Part shown: piece by piece, positions 33,761-60,066 of the stretch | Layout: every line of letters begins with the position of its first letter | How positions within the stretch are numbered: the stretch's first letter is position 1 | Origin: Xestospongia bergquistia | Lineage: Eukaryota; Porifera; Demospongiae; Haplosclerida; Petrosiidae | NCBI GenBank assembly: GCA_963965975.1 | Contig: OZ014411.1 | Span: 27,266,249-27,330,248 of the forward strand | Direction: 5' to 3' | Length of the DNA stretch: 64,000 nucleotides | The notes under the pieces: model-generated | Database searches by the model: none | What the model was told of the DNA's origin: nothing | Seen by the model: the letters and a program-made list of their open reading frames with translations, nothing else | Position numbers and translations under genes: made by a program

Positions 33761-36700
33761 TTAGTAAAGTAATTTAACTTCTAACCGAGGCATTAATGGA
33801 AGTTGTTGCCCACTATCATCAATAATCATACCACCTGATGTCAAAAATTGACGATAATGAAGATTCATAAGTGCAGCACGACATGTACCAGGAGAGTCAC
33901 TACCAGAACCTGGTCCATTCTTGAGTGGAGCAAACTCATCTTCACGTAAAACTTCTAATACAGCAAAACTTCTAATGAGAATGTAAAAGTCAATATAAAA
34001 AAAATTAAAGTAGTAATAACAATGTAATTATGTTGAGTTGTGAATGAATAACTCAATGACAACTATTATAGTTAATTAAAAACCACTTTTAATTCAAAAC
34101 TCTTGCTAGCTATTAGGAAGATACAAAATGGAGTTGAAACAATTTTAATGCTAATTCTTGCATTTTTTTCATTCTATCTTATATTTTATCTAATAGCATG
34201 TTTAAATTCTGGTCTAAGACTTACTATTTCGACTGCAATGTCATGATAAAATTTCTCTTAACATGTACATATCACTAGAGCACAACTTTGCTATCTGTAT
34301 ACAAACTTTAATTGCTGTAGAATAAACATTTCAATTCAAAATTTTAAAATTTTAATTTCAAGTTTAAATTGCTTTGCCAAGAGTAACAGACATAACAGAT
34401 GTATTCCTGACCCACACTAAATCAACAAGAATTAACTACTCCATTTAAACTTAGTCTCAAACGTTGAATTTGATTTTGTAAAACTAACAAAACAATTACT
34501 TACTTTGAAAACTGAAATACATCAAAGACAAATTTCTCCATTTTTATACCATTAGGAGATGATGGTTGAACCCTATCATTAGAAATGATAATTCACAAGA
34601 CAATATAACTGAACAATAGGTAACATGTACAACAATATAATAATACAAATATTATTTCAATTGAACTAACCTAGTTAAATCAACTGACATAGTATCCACT
34701 TATGGCTTCAATTATTGGACAATAAACTACTAACACTACTTTTAGGCTTCTGGTTGGTTTTGTATAAACTGTATATAATATGTCACAGTAGGTATAGCTT
34801 TGTGGTAGAGTCTGGTAGTTCAGTATTGGGTTCAAATCAACTATGCTAACCAAGGTCTTACTTAGTTAAATGATACAATAATTTTTTAGCGTACATGTAC
34901 CTTTCTCCAGTTTCATTAACAAAAGGTATCTTTTTGTTTGCAATATGATGACTTAATTCATCAATATACTGACCACAAACTCTCTCTAAAAATGGCAATG
35001 TGAAGTAATGATTGCATATATTGCCTGCACTATATGTCAATGTGCCATCAGAGTTACGTTTTTCTGCTGTCTCAATAGATATTTCACTATATTCCACTAC
35101 CTAAGAACAGGAAGAGAGAGAGGGAGGGATAGATGTAACAATACTCACTACACATTATAGTATATACCTGATATTTGCCATCTAGCAGACAGACCACACC
35201 CACTTTTTCAGTTGGCTGAAACTTCCTAACTACCTGTATAATAAGACATGGACCACTAGTTATTAAAACTTCACTAATTTCAACGAACAATATATAATGT
35301 AATATAATATAACACAGCTTACCTTAGCACCACAATCAGCTCCTTTTTCAGTACAGAACCCTACAAACACTGGATCAGCCATTTTTACTAATATATTGTC
35401 TACTCCATATACATGTACACATTGTAACCCTCTAGATTTCATGTCCTAAAACAAGAGAAAAAGATACAGTCATTTGTTAACAAGTTTAGTCATACTCCTA
35501 GATCATGTGATAAATTAGTCATTGTACTATATTTGTTTACAAACATATTGATTACCACAAAGGTTAACAATTATATAACACAATAACAAAATGATCAAAT
35601 TGTTATATTAATACAATAGATGTAATCAAGAAACAGTTAAAGGTTTCCCAATAAATTTAGACAATTAAGTCCATTAGAGTCATCACAGTTACAAAGAGCA
35701 ACATTTCATATTTGTGAGATATTATTCAGTTTCTTTCAGTATACTAACCTTAAAACCTTACATTTTAAAAAGATTTAAAGATGAAGCAAAGAAACAATGT
35801 ATTGTATAAGCATGGCTGAGTGTTGTCCAGATTTGCCATCAGAATTCCCTATGAATCCCAACAATACCATCTCAATATCATATGGGACTGTGGGATTATG
35901 GACGATATATATGTATTCTGATGGCAAACCTGGACATATATGGAATGTATTGAAAGCAAATGAATGTTTTTGTTGGTGGATTCCATAGACTTGAAGCCAC
36001 TGCACTAAACTTAACTTTGACCTTTTAAATCACTCTAATGGCTTCATCATGTGGTATTTAATACATAAAATTTATATTTGTCCTTATACCAGTACTATAT
36101 TAATAGGTAATTTAGTGACAAATCAAATGTATAGATTGTAGACTTGAACTAAACAAACAAAAAGGCACTATTGCAGCAACAAAAACATTTAGGTAAAAAA
36201 GGTCAAGGTTAAAATAAACAGATACTAGTAAAGACAAACCAGCTAATGGTACATATAATGTCACATTGTATAATAAATGTCTTATAAATACTAACTCTAA
36301 AAACATACCTCTAGCATGTTAGTTTTGGTATTGCTAAGTGCTGCATAAAGTCCTCCATTACCATCAGGAGCTTTAGCAATGCGATGTTTTTGATCTAATA
36401 GTATTCTGCCTTGATAATCAAGACATGGTAAAGTGTTCTGCTCAAATACAATGACATTGTTAGGGTCAAGACCAAAATAGCTATGATTCTTAAAGAATTC
36501 TTCAGTAGTATCACGAGTATATTCACTAGTCATAATATACCTTGAGTAAAGATAAGAATTAGTCACATTACCAGAGTTATATAAACTATAATAACATATT
36601 ATATACACTGTATATAAAACTATTGATAAGAGCTTGTAATTTAGAAGATGTTGAGAAATTTGGTATTTTTTGCCCCACCTATAGTAGTAATTTCTCTCAA

Positions 36701-39511
36701 TTAGGAAATCATTAATTTGTCAAATGTCATATTTTATACCATTTTTTCTAACTAATATAATTCCTACTCTATAGTATACCTAATGAAATAGTAAATAAAC
36801 AATAAGTTACTAGGCAATACCCAACTATCACACCTCTACCTACTACATACACATGATACAAAATAAAAAGACACTTTCAGATACAGTATGATATGTTATG
36901 GACCAGCACATCAATACTCAGGGTCCACTATTAGAAAGGGTTTCAAGATATACATAAAATTCACTTAACATACCAAGGTATTACTGTGACCTTTCCATAA
37001 GATTCTTTAGCTAACTGTTGCAATCTTAAAATACGTTCAGCTTGTAATTGATAGAGCGTCTTCTTTGAGGGTAGGTCAACATCATACATACCTTTAGGAT
37101 ATGGTACACCTAGACGTGTACCTTGTCCACCTATGAAGTTGAGGAAATAAACTATATTAAGTGAGGTGTTAACAGAATTAAAAGTACCTAATTAAATACA
37201 GTTTGTTAAGGAAGTAAGTATGGTCATATAATACTGTTATAAAGATAATAATAACATTCATATCATTTTGATGCTAAAATTTCTATAGGACTGTTCTACA
37301 GGTATACTGTATATATAAAGTCTGTAATAAGGATATGCTACATAGTATATATGTATGTGTGTGCTAGGAGTGTACTATATGTACATCATTTCTAGTACAT
37401 GTCACCAGTGTATATGAACCACTAGTAATCTGCTATGATAAGGTGTTTGCATGCTTCATATTGAAAAAGAACCTTATCTTTTGCAAGATATTAGAAAGTA
37501 ATCCACCTAGCAACAGTTGTTATTAATTGCCACCTATGTATTTTCAGCTGAACAACAATATTGTATACAATTGCCAGTTCTCTGTTATTCTCCTTCAATA
37601 GGTTCTTCAACTTATTTCCAAGAACTCAAGATTAAGACCAATAATTATTATTGATATATTATTGATTAATTAATTGGTTATATCTATTATCAAAATATGT
37701 GGTCATTCTACTAACACTAAACATGTCATCATAAATATAACTGAAAAATGCTAGTCTATTAATATTAATATTCCCATGTTATTTCTATCAAATCAATAAG
37801 ATTATTATTACAAATAAAAATTCATTTATATAGTCATAATATTGATGAGTGATTCCTCTTACCACCTCTATATTTGTTTTGTATATGTTATGTATAATAA
37901 TGTCAAAAAGGAAGGAAACAAGGTAGGGGAGATAAGTACACAAATCTATAGTAAAATCCCTTACATAAGTAGTAACCTATCAACAAACAATCTTTTAAGT
38001 ATTCAGTCATTCAATCCTGCAGGGGTACCAGTATCAATTCTAAATGTTTTTATTCATTCCTAGATACATGCTATAGCTATCACATATATAATATTGTTGT
38101 ATATAATATTTAATTAGTAGTTAACAGTCATTCCTTATCAAGACTAATTATTTGGCTAGCTACTTATATAAGGGATTTTATGTGTATTTATCCTCGCCTT
38201 GTTTCTTTCCCTTCCAGCATAATCATACCAACATCTTTCATTTTTTAAATGCATTATTTACTTACATGTATTATACCAATAGTATACTATAAAATATTAT
38301 GTATTATACTAAAACTGTACTATACAATAAATAACTTAATGTAAATGTATTTAGTAAGTGGTATTCTTACCAGCTAATAACAGTACACCCACTTCTCCTC
38401 GACTTATTCTCTCTAGTCCTAATTTAAACCATTTCTCATTGGTTACTTTGTCTTTAGCTACACTACCATATATGCTCTCATCAAGTGGTAAAATGTGGTC
38501 ATCTTTTTTCTCAACAGTGTTGGATTTTTGAGCTTCTTTATAATATCTGTAATTGTTAGTAAGACTTGATAAAACATTTCTATTACAACAACAATGTATC
38601 TATAAGCACTAAAGATAACTTTCATAATGAAGTAGGAATTTTGTTTATCACGTTATTCATATTTTAAATATAGAAATTAATTGAGCTATATGAACGTGAT
38701 AGAATTCTGAAAAAAGGTTAACAGAACATAAAAAAGCTGTCATGAACAGAGATACCAATAATGCTCTTGCATGCTAATACATTGACACAGGACACAGGAT
38801 TTTATGTGTTGAAAGCAAATGTTAGAACAAGAAATCAACTGGTGGAAGAGGAGAACTAAAGAAGCCATCTATATCAAAACCACCAGCAACATCATCAACT
38901 CTGATCCGAGCTAACTTATAGCCACTCCCCCTACAATTAATTAACCAGTTCGTGTTCATTTCATGCTTCGTGGTACAACTCTGTACTCGTGATCTCTAAC
39001 ATGGTACAACTTAGCGTCCTTTTCTATCTTCCTAGGACAATTTCTGGCCTATATAATAACTGTAAACATCATGCATTTGCTATATAAGTGACTGTTTTCT
39101 TGCCACTGTTTCTTAACAGCTGATGAAGGCCTTTGGCTGAAATGTTCTGTTAACCTTTTTTCAGAATTCTATCATGTTCATATAGCTCAATTAATTTCTA
39201 TATTTAAAATATAACTTTTATAATAAGTACTTTTAATTTATGTTTTGTAGAACACTTGATATAAAACACTCATTTATAACAAAATGTTGGTACTATTTCA
39301 AACCCTAACTAACAGTTATCTTCATCATTACAAGAAGCAAATATTTCACATTTCAAACTGACCTTTGCAGTTTGTCAAAGTCAATGGCAGAGATATCAGC
39401 ATAGAGACTTTGTTGTTCTAGCTCAGTGAGCTCATCTACCCACTTCAGAAGATGGTCCTGATCATATAAAGTCAATTTTTGTTTAACATCACTCCAGTTG
39501 ATCTGAGCCAT
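33761..39511 (-). CDS. UAP1: UDP-N-acetylhexosamine pyrophosphorylase, 460 aa
   Basis: Nine exons join in phase: 39363-39511, 38371-38546, 36974-37130, 36309-36540, 35323-35445, 35168-35233, 34901-35100, 34504-34572 and 33761-33971. UAP1 makes UDP-GlcNAc (and UDP-GalNAc) from UTP and the sugar-1-phosphate in the cytosol, feeding glycosylation and GPI anchors. The nucleotide-binding signature [20 protein letters not shown] is at about residues 103-122. Family motifs include [57 protein letters not shown] and [15 protein letters not shown]. The protein stops at [13 protein letters not shown], about 40-50 residues short of the usual end with its C-terminal insertion/tail region. Intron 1 holds a Penelope-like remnant and intron 4 a small MITE. 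Confidence 0.95.
35820..35940. mobile_element. Small MITE in UAP1 intron 4
   Basis: tgtccagatttgccatcaga at the left is mirrored by tctgatggcaaacctggaca at the right with two or three mismatches. The inner halves (atgaatcccaacaat / atgggactgtgggatt) also pair weakly. About 115 bp, no coding. Confidence 0.5.
38659..39212. mobile_element. Penelope-like element remnant with 70-bp inverted arms
   Basis: 38659-38728 and 39143-39212 are reverse complements with one mismatch in 70. Between them, a decayed frame has a [23 protein letters not shown] stretch that resembles the C-terminus of GIY-YIG-bearing Penelope-like proteins. CTGATGA (39120-39126), a short GC stem and GAAA (39139-39142) follow, the order of a hammerhead-ribozyme core as found in Penelope pseudo-LTRs. 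It sits in UAP1 intron 1. Assignment is by motif and memory. Confidence 0.5.
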
Positions 39512-42337
39512 TCCTTAAGTCAATAAATGACACAATCAAATAATTCACTGCTATCTCTCTATTTAATGAAGATAGAGGTGTGTCTAAAATATTATTACTG
39601 TAAGACTTTACAGGTTGTGAATGCTTGTTTAAGAGTGATCTTATTTGGTTAATGTACTTAACACATTAGGCCCAGTACAAATAAATGTAGGTCAAGGTGA
39701 TAATCACATCATAGAACTTAATATATGAATATTGAGTGTTAGGATGCTATAGGGCGTCTACCTGTATCTACAAACAAAAGTCCACATTAGTTAAGCTTTA
39801 ATTCAATATCAATTATTAATAATGAGAGCATCTAACTCATCGCAGAATAATACAAAATGGACTAAATATGATGCTATGTCACAGTTACAGGACTTACCTC
39901 AATGAAAGAAGCTTCCAATCGCCAACTCAATAATTTACTCAGTAGCACGTGTGATCATTTGGTCAACGCCCATTTATTAAATCCGTGACAAAATTAATAG
40001 AAATGTTAGGGAATTACGGTGTGAGGATGAATAAGGTTCCCTGTGAATAATGTCCCGGGGGACAAATTTCACTAGTGAAGCTGTTTTGGCCTCATCAATT
40101 CCTAGATACCTAACATACTTATATAGACTGGAGCATGAAAATTATTTCAAAATGCGTTAAGATACTTTCTAGCTCATTTCAATTCTAACACACATGTACT
40201 TTCAACAGCTTCAAGTTCTCTATCCCTCTGTTGCTGGTACTCTTATATATTCCAATCACCTCAAGCTCAAACTTCTTTAATTATCCTCTCTGTTTAGTCA
40301 AGTCAGTAATTTTCATTCTCACTAATCAATCATTATTATAGCCACTTACACTTTATTTCCTTCAAATGCTGCTAATCTCAGTGCTACCAAACCTCGGGAC
40401 TATAAGCACATTCAATTTCTGTGTCACTCACTTATCATGACATTTATCTCCTCTATACACATAATGTAAAGCCTTACTGCCCCAGCATTCAGTCCAGATT
40501 TTTATTACTGTGTGTATCATATCATGTTAAGTGTATGTGCCTTGAAATGAAATTTCCTGATCTTATTTCATCTTCTAAAACTATCTTTATAACATTTACG
40601 TAAATATTTTTGTTTCTGTTCAAATTAAAATAAAAAAATGTACATAGATATAAACGAAAGTGCTTATCAGTTTTAAAAGGGAACTATTAATTTACAAGTT
40701 CAACAAAAAATAGACCAATGTAGATTATCACTGAGTTCAAAATTTTTTTACAAAATTATCTTCACAACTTTTCTCATAAATACGTCTTAGTTAACTTCTC
40801 TTAGTGGTTTGTACCACTACACAATAAGATATATAATGAACCCATTGCTCTTATCACTACTTCAGGAGAAAGACTCCAAATCTACACATAACTATTAGAC
40901 TAGTTAGATAAACAAAGCAATTACTACTACTTGTACTACCAAAAAACAGCAAATACCATAATAAGGCTATAATGCTAAAAAATTATAAGAGTGCCATTTA
41001 GGTTATACCATGCATTTAGATATACCATTCAACAAGTTATTATCTAAAAGCTATTTCTAATACAGTAGTGAATGCTGTCATTTTCTGTGTTGACATTTTG
41101 AGAAGATGACATTTGGGATAAGGTAGTTTAAGAGTTGACGAAGTACATTTATAGGGAGTTGGCATGGTGAGAAATAACTGCATGAAAAGACAATGGATGC
41201 AATCAATCCTTTTCTTCAAAGCAATTGAGATATTGTTAAATAGTAGTTTCCATCCTTGGCTTTCACTTCTTGACATTTAATGAATATAAGCAACTAACCC
41301 CTTCAGAACTTTTGTCTAGAGTTTCTAGTGGAACACAAGAAAAATTATTTACTTGACGTTTTGAAACTGCTACCTAAACTGATTATAAACACCACATGGT
41401 CAATGGAAGAACATTGATCTTTTTTAAAATACATTGATTCCTAATGATCAGCGAGTTCCTGATATTTTAAAACTAACATATGATAACAAATAAAATGTTG
41501 AGGTCCTAAAAAACTTTGTCAAAATATCATCTACAATTCTACATTGTGGTTGAAGGAGTATCTTGATCAACAATGTTATAATTCTGACAAAAGAAATGTA
41601 CTAAACTATGCACTAATTAAATGCATCATATCATGGCAGGATTGGTTATCAGTCTATTATACTCAATAGTTGTTGGTTGTGGCAACCTTACAGAATCAAA
41701 GTTTGTATTCCAGAGCATTTAGCTAAATGCTCTAAAATAGTTCTCAAAGTCTTCTATAGAAGACTTTGAGAACTACACAGGTGTCAGCAATACAAGTGAT
41801 ATTGAACATATATTACAGTCTGAATTCTATTAAACCTTTTTGTATTATTAAGTAATATTTGTATTATAAGAGGAGACTTTGTAAACAATCTCGACATGAT
41901 AATGAATATGACCAATTATAATAATTGTGTTCTTAATTTGAGTTTGTCATTAACAGTCAGCGTGTTGGTTTGCAATTTGTTATTGTAGCATAATCTCTTA
42001 ATGAAAATTGAAACCATCTAGGCCTAACAGCTGACATTTATAAATTCATTATACATTTTTGACGACGAACGCCCACACGGATTAAAAATTAATTTAAGGC
42101 ACAAAAATATGCACGAAAGGCGTTAAACATTTTGTTATTAGTGGCCGCGCCCTTTTCCTTTCTATTTCACTTGAAAATTAGTACTCTTTAGTTATAGTTA
42201 ACTATTACAGGTGAGCAGAGAATTTCACTTAGGCCTATAATTATCTCCATCAATAACTATCTCTAAGTAAGGAGAGACCTGACCTATGTGGGCGTGGCTC
42301 TTTCTATTGTGTAGGTACTTGGCGCTTGTCTTATAAA
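39512..42337. other. UAP1-USP44/49 divergent intergenic region
   Basis: 2.8 kb between two divergent genes. I see no coding exon. Two perfect palindromes lie at 41712-41733 and 41738-41775. Higher GC patches just upstream of the two start codons (39900-40100 and 42060-42330) probably hold the promoters. Confidence 0.5.
41712..41775. repeat. Two adjacent perfect palindromes
   Basis: 41712-41733 (agagcatttag plus mirror, 11-bp arms) and 41738-41775 (tagttctcaaagtcttcta plus mirror, 19-bp arms) have no loop and are 4 bp apart. Confidence 0.9.
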
Positions 42338-50510
<8,173 letters not shown>

Positions 50511-51217
50511 ATGTACTGTGACTGGATGTCACATTAATTATTATTTATTATGAATATCCAATAATATATGAATGTAATATTATTCATACAGATCTTTAAA
50601 AGTTATGTGCCTTGCTAATGTTTGCATCTATATAAGGTATACTGCTGTAATGATAACATGTGTTTCAGCAAGTAACACAAATCCTGACTCAAAAGACAGC
50701 TCATTATATCTGGAAGAGCCTATTGTGTATTATTTATTGTACATGTCATTCTCTAGGATATAAAGATATTGTTTTTACTCCCATTCAATTTACTGAATAA
50801 TTACTTCCATGTTGAAAGTACCAGGAATGTGAAATTGAATTATTTAAAATACTTTGTGCATTTCACTTTGTCCAGCACATACCAACAAATGACAACATAC
50901 AGCTGTAATGATTGTTTTGATAAGTTTTCTCTTGAAACAAAATATTTTATTTGCATGAATTTAACAATTAAGTTTAAATTGAAAATTAATCTTACAAAAC
51001 AAAACATTATTATAGTAATAAACATTTAAGATAGTCATAAGACACATTACAAAACTACATCATACAACATGATTAATCATCAGAAAACACTGTACATCCA
51101 AATCACTGGATTTTACTTTTAAATGAAAAAATAGATAGATAGATATGAATGAATACAACAATCCTACTGATATAATACCCAAGAAGGTACCACACCTACA
51201 ACTAAGAAACAAAAGTA
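50511..51217. other. Convergent 3' intergenic region between USP44/49 and Smad
   Basis: No gene seen. An open frame at 50769-51029 has no supporting features and low-complexity composition. A short (GATA)n run lies near 51132-51144. Confidence 0.5.
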
Positions 51218-57239
<6,022 letters not shown>

Positions 57240-58760
57240 AGGGCACAGACAGGATAGAATGATAATAAAACAATATAGTATTAAAAGTACTAGATAAAGT
57301 ATGATTAATAGGACAAAGATAAAATTTGATGACTAATGATATCTAAGAAGTTTTAGAGTGATAAGTGCATATTTACTTTAGATTTAAAAGTGATTAGAGA
57401 TGAGCTAGATTTCACATGATAAGGAAGTGAATTCCACAGAGAGATAATGGAAGGGACAAATGAGTTTTGTGTAGCAGATAAGTGAGAAAAAGGATGGAAA
57501 AGGTGAGATGATCAAAGTGATGAGTGTGACTCGGAGGAGATTTGTGGATGAAAATATCAGAAGAAAAATAAAGAAGGTTGTTAGTAATTTTATAAAGAAG
57601 ACAAAATTTAGAAATAAAGCGATTAGTTGAAAGGGACAAAAGGTTAAAGGTTGAAAGAAGAGATGAATAATTACTGTACCATTTATGAGACCACATTTTT
57701 AAAGCAGTGTTGAGTTTTTCAAGAATTTCAGAATTGGTAGAAGATACTAGTGGGTCCCAGACAGAAGAGCAATACATGAAACAGGGAATAACAAGAGAGC
57801 AATACAATACAATGTGAAAAGAGTTTGAGGAAAAGCATGCTGATAAAAGTTATGGTACATGACCTCAATAACTTGACGAGTTTTAGAGTGAACAGATTGG
57901 ATGTGGGAAGACCATTATAAATTGGAAGAGATAATAGCACAGAGATATTTAAATGACTTCACATGTTCAAGTTGAAACCATCTAAGAAAAAAGGAGAGAG
58001 GGTTGCTAAATGATCATATATTTGCCTTTTTGGAGTTAACGGTGAGATGATGAGACCTTGGGGCACACCAGAGGTGACTTTCTATTTTAATGCTCACAGC
58101 ATTCTTCCTAAACTAGATGAACTCTCTTCTCTGTTCTCAATCCTGATCTTGTCTGTATTGTGGAATCCTGGCTATCTGTTGACATTCATAATCTTGATAT
58201 TGGTCTACCTAATTACTTATTATTCTGACGTGATCATAACTGCCATGGTCGTGTCTATGCAAAATCTCACTTAATTACTTTTGCAGTACATGCTTCTCCT
58301 AAAATTTAATTTCTTCCCCTATCTACTAAGTTTAATCATTGTTCGTTTTCAATTGGCACTTACTACCAGCTCCATCTTCATGTGACAACCTGGATCATTT
58401 ATTTGATGAGCTCACATCTCTCAATCCATCCATTCATTCTAATCTTATTATTCTTTTAGGTGATTTTAACATTAGTTTTTACTCTACTTCATTCTCTAAA
58501 CTAAATTGGATGTTATATTTGACACTTTTGACCTTAAGCAAATTGTTAATGCTCCCACTCTTTTTTCTCACTCTGATACACCATCCACTATTAATATTGT
58601 TTTTTCCCATCTAACGTTGATGCTCCTTCTTGCAGTATTCTTCCTCCTTTCTCTTCTTCTTACCATTTTTCTATTCTATTCCACCAAATATGTTAACAGT
58701 CCTTCCTTTTCCCAAAATTGTAAGGTCTGGCTTTATCTACAAAGCTAAAAGAATTTTAAT
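57240..58760. mobile_element. 5'-inverted non-LTR retroposon (RT on -, endonuclease on +)
   Basis: On the minus strand 58076 to about 57300 encodes a decayed VTSGVPQGLIISP RT motif, then FKYLCAIISSNLQW, PCFMYCSSVWDPLVSS and the terminal TNRFISKFCLLYKITNNLL segment: the C-terminal half of a jockey/CR1-like RT. On the plus strand 58070-58750 encodes, with frame breaks, YFNAHSILPKLDELSSLFSI, then DHLFDELTSLNPSIHSNLII with LLGDFNI, which is the apurinic-type endonuclease domain from the 5' half. The two halves meet head to head at about 58070. That is the outcome of twin priming, which inverts the 5' part of an insertion. Internal RT sequence is missing. Dead copy. Confidence 0.75.
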
Positions 58761-59658
58761 GATTATTTATATAAATAAAGTCAATATTCTTTTACATGAG
58801 GTATCTGTTTTAGATGTCTAATTTCAAGTCCTTTAATAATGGAAGTAGTTATTATAATTACAGAGCTTAGAATTTGGAAATAGTCTCCATGAGAAGCACC
58901 ATTTTAATTTATTTACAACTATATTTTTTTATTAATTAATATCTGAATTACATACTATAGTGCACATTATGAAGAATGGCAGTCACATGTAATTGTATAA
59001 CCCTTTTGATTGCACTTCTCAATCAGGAGGTAATTAATAAACAGCTACAATCAGTGCAATTGCCACCTAAATATGTGTTAACCAACATATGACCACCTAG
59101 GCATGACAAACTATGACAGCCATAAAGAGGTGTTATCTTGCACTAGCTATAGAGACAGTGCAATTCCAAGTACCCAACATATATACCTTTCACACACATA
59201 TATACATTCAAATGATAGAAATATTACTAACAAATATACTTATTTTGTTTTTTTCAAAAAAATTCAATGCAACAAGTACATTTCTACATGAAATGCATGT
59301 AAAAGATGGTTGTATAAACAAGGGTAAAAATATCCTTACATACTGAATAGCCATACAGTACAGTCATCACTGAATGTAGGGCGGGCAACCTCAGCCAAGT
59401 TGTGCTTGGATATTATGTAAGGATTCATTAATACTGCCATTTCTAGCTACTGTGGTTTTGTTTCAGACGTTTGCACTCCCATCCCTCATTTTTATATTTT
59501 TTCATTACTTTTTTCTTTTGTACGCTGTAGCACTTGCTCTGCATGTCAAACTGGGGCTGGGGATCTAGCATAACATAGATATATAAGGTTAACTTTACTT
59601 TGTCTCTAAATACAGGGTTAAATTTTCTTAATAGTAAGAGTAGTTATAATAATTACGA
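58761..59658. other. Intergenic, no gene seen
   Basis: AT-rich DNA; the small open frames at 59103-59346 have no coding features. Confidence 0.45.
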
Positions 59659-60015
59659 GTGCTTTACGGAGGCCCCAGACGGACATTCCAATTTCTATTT
59701 CTATCGCGCACCTCGCATATTTTGAAAATTCCAATTAATGACTCAGTTGATCCATATTCCTTATTCCATTCTTGGCACATGCTCCATTTCTAGGCTCTTT
59801 TGCTACTTAATAAAACACGGAACGTGAGTACCACGAGTCATCTCTTAGAATCGAGCGTCAGCGAGACGTTTCCAGTTGGGTTAGGTTAGTTTAGGTCTGT
59901 CGTATACGGTAACTGAGGACGGATATTCCAATTCAATTATGAAGCCGAAGACGGATACCACAACTCCCGTTTGATTGAAAACAGGAATTTCTGTCTGCGC
60001 CCTCCGTAGTGCTTC
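59659..60015. mobile_element. MITE with TACGGAGG ends
   Basis: gctttacggaggccccagac at the left and, read inward from the right, agcactacggagggcgcaga share TACGGAGG and CAGAC at equal spacing, then ATTCC. The interior has higher GC than the flanks and two further gacggata copies (59929, 59953). About 355 bp and non-coding. It ends 51 bp upstream of the small gene at 60067. Confidence 0.6.
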
Positions 60016-60066
60016 GCTAGCAAGTCGAGTTTACTGAGCAGTTACAATTTTATTAGTGAATAAGAG

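Larger units (their letters stand above)
31090..34760. repeat. Right arm of the large inverted duplication
   Basis: Inverted counterpart of 26040-27910. It is longer because of about 1.6 kb of retrotransposon debris (31330-32430) and because it keeps UAP1 exon 9. Copy D and the 28546 frame lie in the spacer between the arms. Confidence 0.7.

Noticed and set aside
35775..36005. Open frames on both strands in UAP1 intron 4
   Set aside because: They coincide with a small inverted-repeat element rather than a coding exon; UAP1 exons 4 and 5 join in phase without it.
50769..51029. 86-codon frame after the USP44/49 gene
   Set aside because: Phe/Asn/Lys-rich low-complexity translation in the 3' flank, no domain or splice signals.
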